A stretch of DNA of 64,000 bases. It comes from Rhizobium sp. TH2. GTDB taxonomy: Bacteria; Pseudomonadota; Alphaproteobacteria; Rhizobiales; Rhizobiaceae. Numbering within the stretch: the stretch's first letter is position 1; each line of letters opens with the position of its first letter. The notes below the pieces were generated by a model. The model saw nothing but the letters and a program-made list of their open reading frames with translations. It was not told where the DNA came from and made no database searches. Location: positions 1,612,001 to 1,676,000 of the forward strand of contig NZ_CP062231.1 in assembly GCF_024707525.1 (NCBI RefSeq). The letters are read 5' to 3'. Below are positions 62,929-64,000 of the stretch, piece after piece. The position numbers and the translations under genes were made by a program.

Positions 62929-64000
62929 ATGGCACGTGAACGCATCTACCTCTTCGACACCACCTTGCGCGATGGGCAGCAGACGCCCGGCGTGGATTTT
63001 TCCGTCGAGGACAAGATCGCCATCGCCTCTATGCTGGATGAGTTCGGTCTCGACTATGTCGAAGGCGGCTATCCAGGCGCCAACCCCACCGACACCAAGT
63101 TCTTCGAGAAGAAGGCCACCAAAAAGGCGTCCTTTGTCGCCTTCGGCATGACCAAGCGCGCCGGAATCTCCGTGTCAAACGATCCCGGCATGGCCTTGCT
63201 TTTGCAGGCGAAATCGGACGCCATCTGTTATGTCGCCAAGAGCTGGGATTACCATGTGAAGGTCGCGCTTGGCTGTACCAACGAGGAAAATCTCGAAAGC
63301 ATCGACGAGTCGGTAAAGGCGGCGACCGGCGCGGCTAAGGAAGCGCTGGTCGATTGCGAGCATTTCTTCGACGGCTACAAGGCCAATCCGGTTTACGCGC
63401 TCGCCTGCGCGAAGACCGCGTATCAGGCAGGCGCCCGCTGGGTCGTGCTCTGCGACACCAATGGCGGCACGCAGCCGTCGGAGGTGCGCGACATCGTTTC
63501 GGCGGTGATCGCCGCGGGCGTGCCGGGCGACCATCTCGGCATCCATGCGCATAATGACACGGGCCAGGCCGTCGCCAATTCGCTCGCCGCGATCGACGCC
63601 GGCGCGCGGCAGGTGCAGGGCACTCTGAACGGCATCGGCGAGCGTTGCGGCAATGCCAATCTGGTCACCATCATCCCGACTTTGGTGCTGAAGCCCGCCT
63701 TCAACACGCGCTTCGAGACCGGCATCGATGCCGAGAAGCTGCAGGGCCTGACCCAGCTCGCGCATTCGTTCGACGAATTGCTCAATCGTTCGCCCGATCA
63801 TCAGGCGCCCTATGTCGGCGCCTCGGCCTTCGCGACCAAGGCCGGCATCCATGCCTCGGCGCTGCTCAAGGACCCGCGCACCTATGAGCACGTGCCGCCG
63901 GAAACGGTGGGCAACCTGCGCAAGGTCATGGTGTCGGACCAAGGCGGCAAGTCGAACTTCATCAACGCGCTAAAGCGGCGCGGCATTATTGTCTCCAAGG
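62929..64000 (+). CDS. cimA: (R)-citramalate synthase / 2-isopropylmalate synthase-like (3' end outside window)
   Basis: At least 357 residues of a DRE-TIM metallolyase: LFDTTLRDGQQTPGVDFSVE at the N-terminus, VLCDTNGGTQPSEV, and HAHNDTGQAVANSLAAIDAG with the metal-binding His pair; GIGERCGNANL is typical. The pattern fits the CimA (TIGR00977) group more than LeuA. It condenses acetyl-CoA with pyruvate (citramalate, for isoleucine) or a similar 2-oxo acid. The C-terminal regulatory domain is beyond the window. Confidence 0.88.
   Translation, partial: MARERIYLFDTTLRDGQQTPGVDFSVEDKIAIASMLDEFGLDYVEGGYPGANPTDTKFFEKKATKKASFVAFGMTKRAGISVSNDPGMALLLQAKSDAICYVAKSWDYHVKVALGCTNEENLESIDESVKAATGAAKEALVDCEHFFDGYKANPVYALACAKTAYQAGARWVVLCDTNGGTQPSEVRDIVSAVIAAGVPGDHLGIHAHNDTGQAVANSLAAIDAGARQVQGTLNGIGERCGNANLVTIIPTLVLKPAFNTRFETGIDAEKLQGLTQLAHSFDELLNRSPDHQAPYVGASAFATKAGIHASALLKDPRTYEHVPPETVGNLRKVMVSDQGGKSNFINALKRRGIIVSK

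Overview
The window reads as chromosome of a high-GC alphaproteobacterium of the order Hyphomicrobiales (Rhizobiales), near Rhizobiaceae/Phyllobacteriaceae. This rests on the block lytic transglycosylase-dapA-smpB-rpoZ-rsh-acpS-lepB-rnc-era, a Porin_2-type porin with a disordered acidic N-terminus, a TIGR02301-type protein beside a NUDIX hydrolase, cysS-GFA-cimA synteny, and many rhizobia-style intergenic palindromes. No rRNA, tRNA or CRISPR array is visible.

Layout. (1) 1-1917: an operon-like run of an OmpA C-terminal domain (cut by the window edge), a Ras/Rab-like small GTPase and a class III adenylate cyclase. (2) 1918-2886: decayed DNA with a frameshifted IS3-family transposase remnant. 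(3) 2887-18964: an accessory-looking catabolic island. It holds a TPP enzyme with a DMT exporter (minus strand), a spermidine/putrescine-type ABC importer, two crotonases, an acyl-CoA dehydrogenase, an NDP-forming acyl-CoA synthetase, a thiolase, an NMO-fold flavoenzyme, two TetR regulators and a broken MFS transporter. Three copies of one AT-flanked ACGT-centred motif lie in front of its transcription units and suggest one regulon. Together the enzymes could import an organic acid or amine, activate it to a CoA thioester and shorten it by a beta-oxidation-like route; the substrate is unknown and no 3-hydroxyacyl-CoA dehydrogenase is present.

(4) 19511-20655: a porin with its terminator. (5) 20943-36038: core genes (cell-wall turnover, lysine synthesis, trans-translation, RNA polymerase omega, stringent response, ACP activation, signal peptidase, RNase III, Era), ending in a deletion scar that joins a truncated antitoxin-like gene to the 3' part of a glutathionyl-hydroquinone reductase gene. 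(6) 36041-48381: mixed housekeeping and accessory genes (acyltransferase, Tex, periplasmic binding protein, methyltransferase, ArsR/SRPBCC pair, RibD-like reductase, GST, a three-gene phospholipid operon, DJ-1 and PNPOx-like proteins). (7) 48579-58218: small conserved proteins (phosphatase, HD hydrolase, YgfZ, NUDIX, SRAP, PaiB-like, ankyrin, MarR/cupin/VOC, LysE exporter, a 53-residue basic protein). (8) 58565-64000: cysS, three tandem GFA-fold genes, a proline iminopeptidase and a citramalate-synthase-like gene cut by the window end.

The most striking non-coding feature is a family of three ~272-bp interspersed elements (20674-20944, 32200-32471, 55496-55769). Their ~32-bp terminal inverted repeats differ between copies but remain complementary within each copy, and their interiors fold into conserved hairpin arms. 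Other intergenic palindromes, mostly of the CTCCCC...GGGGAG type, occur at 39651, 49587, 57250, 60065, 60632 and 62771.
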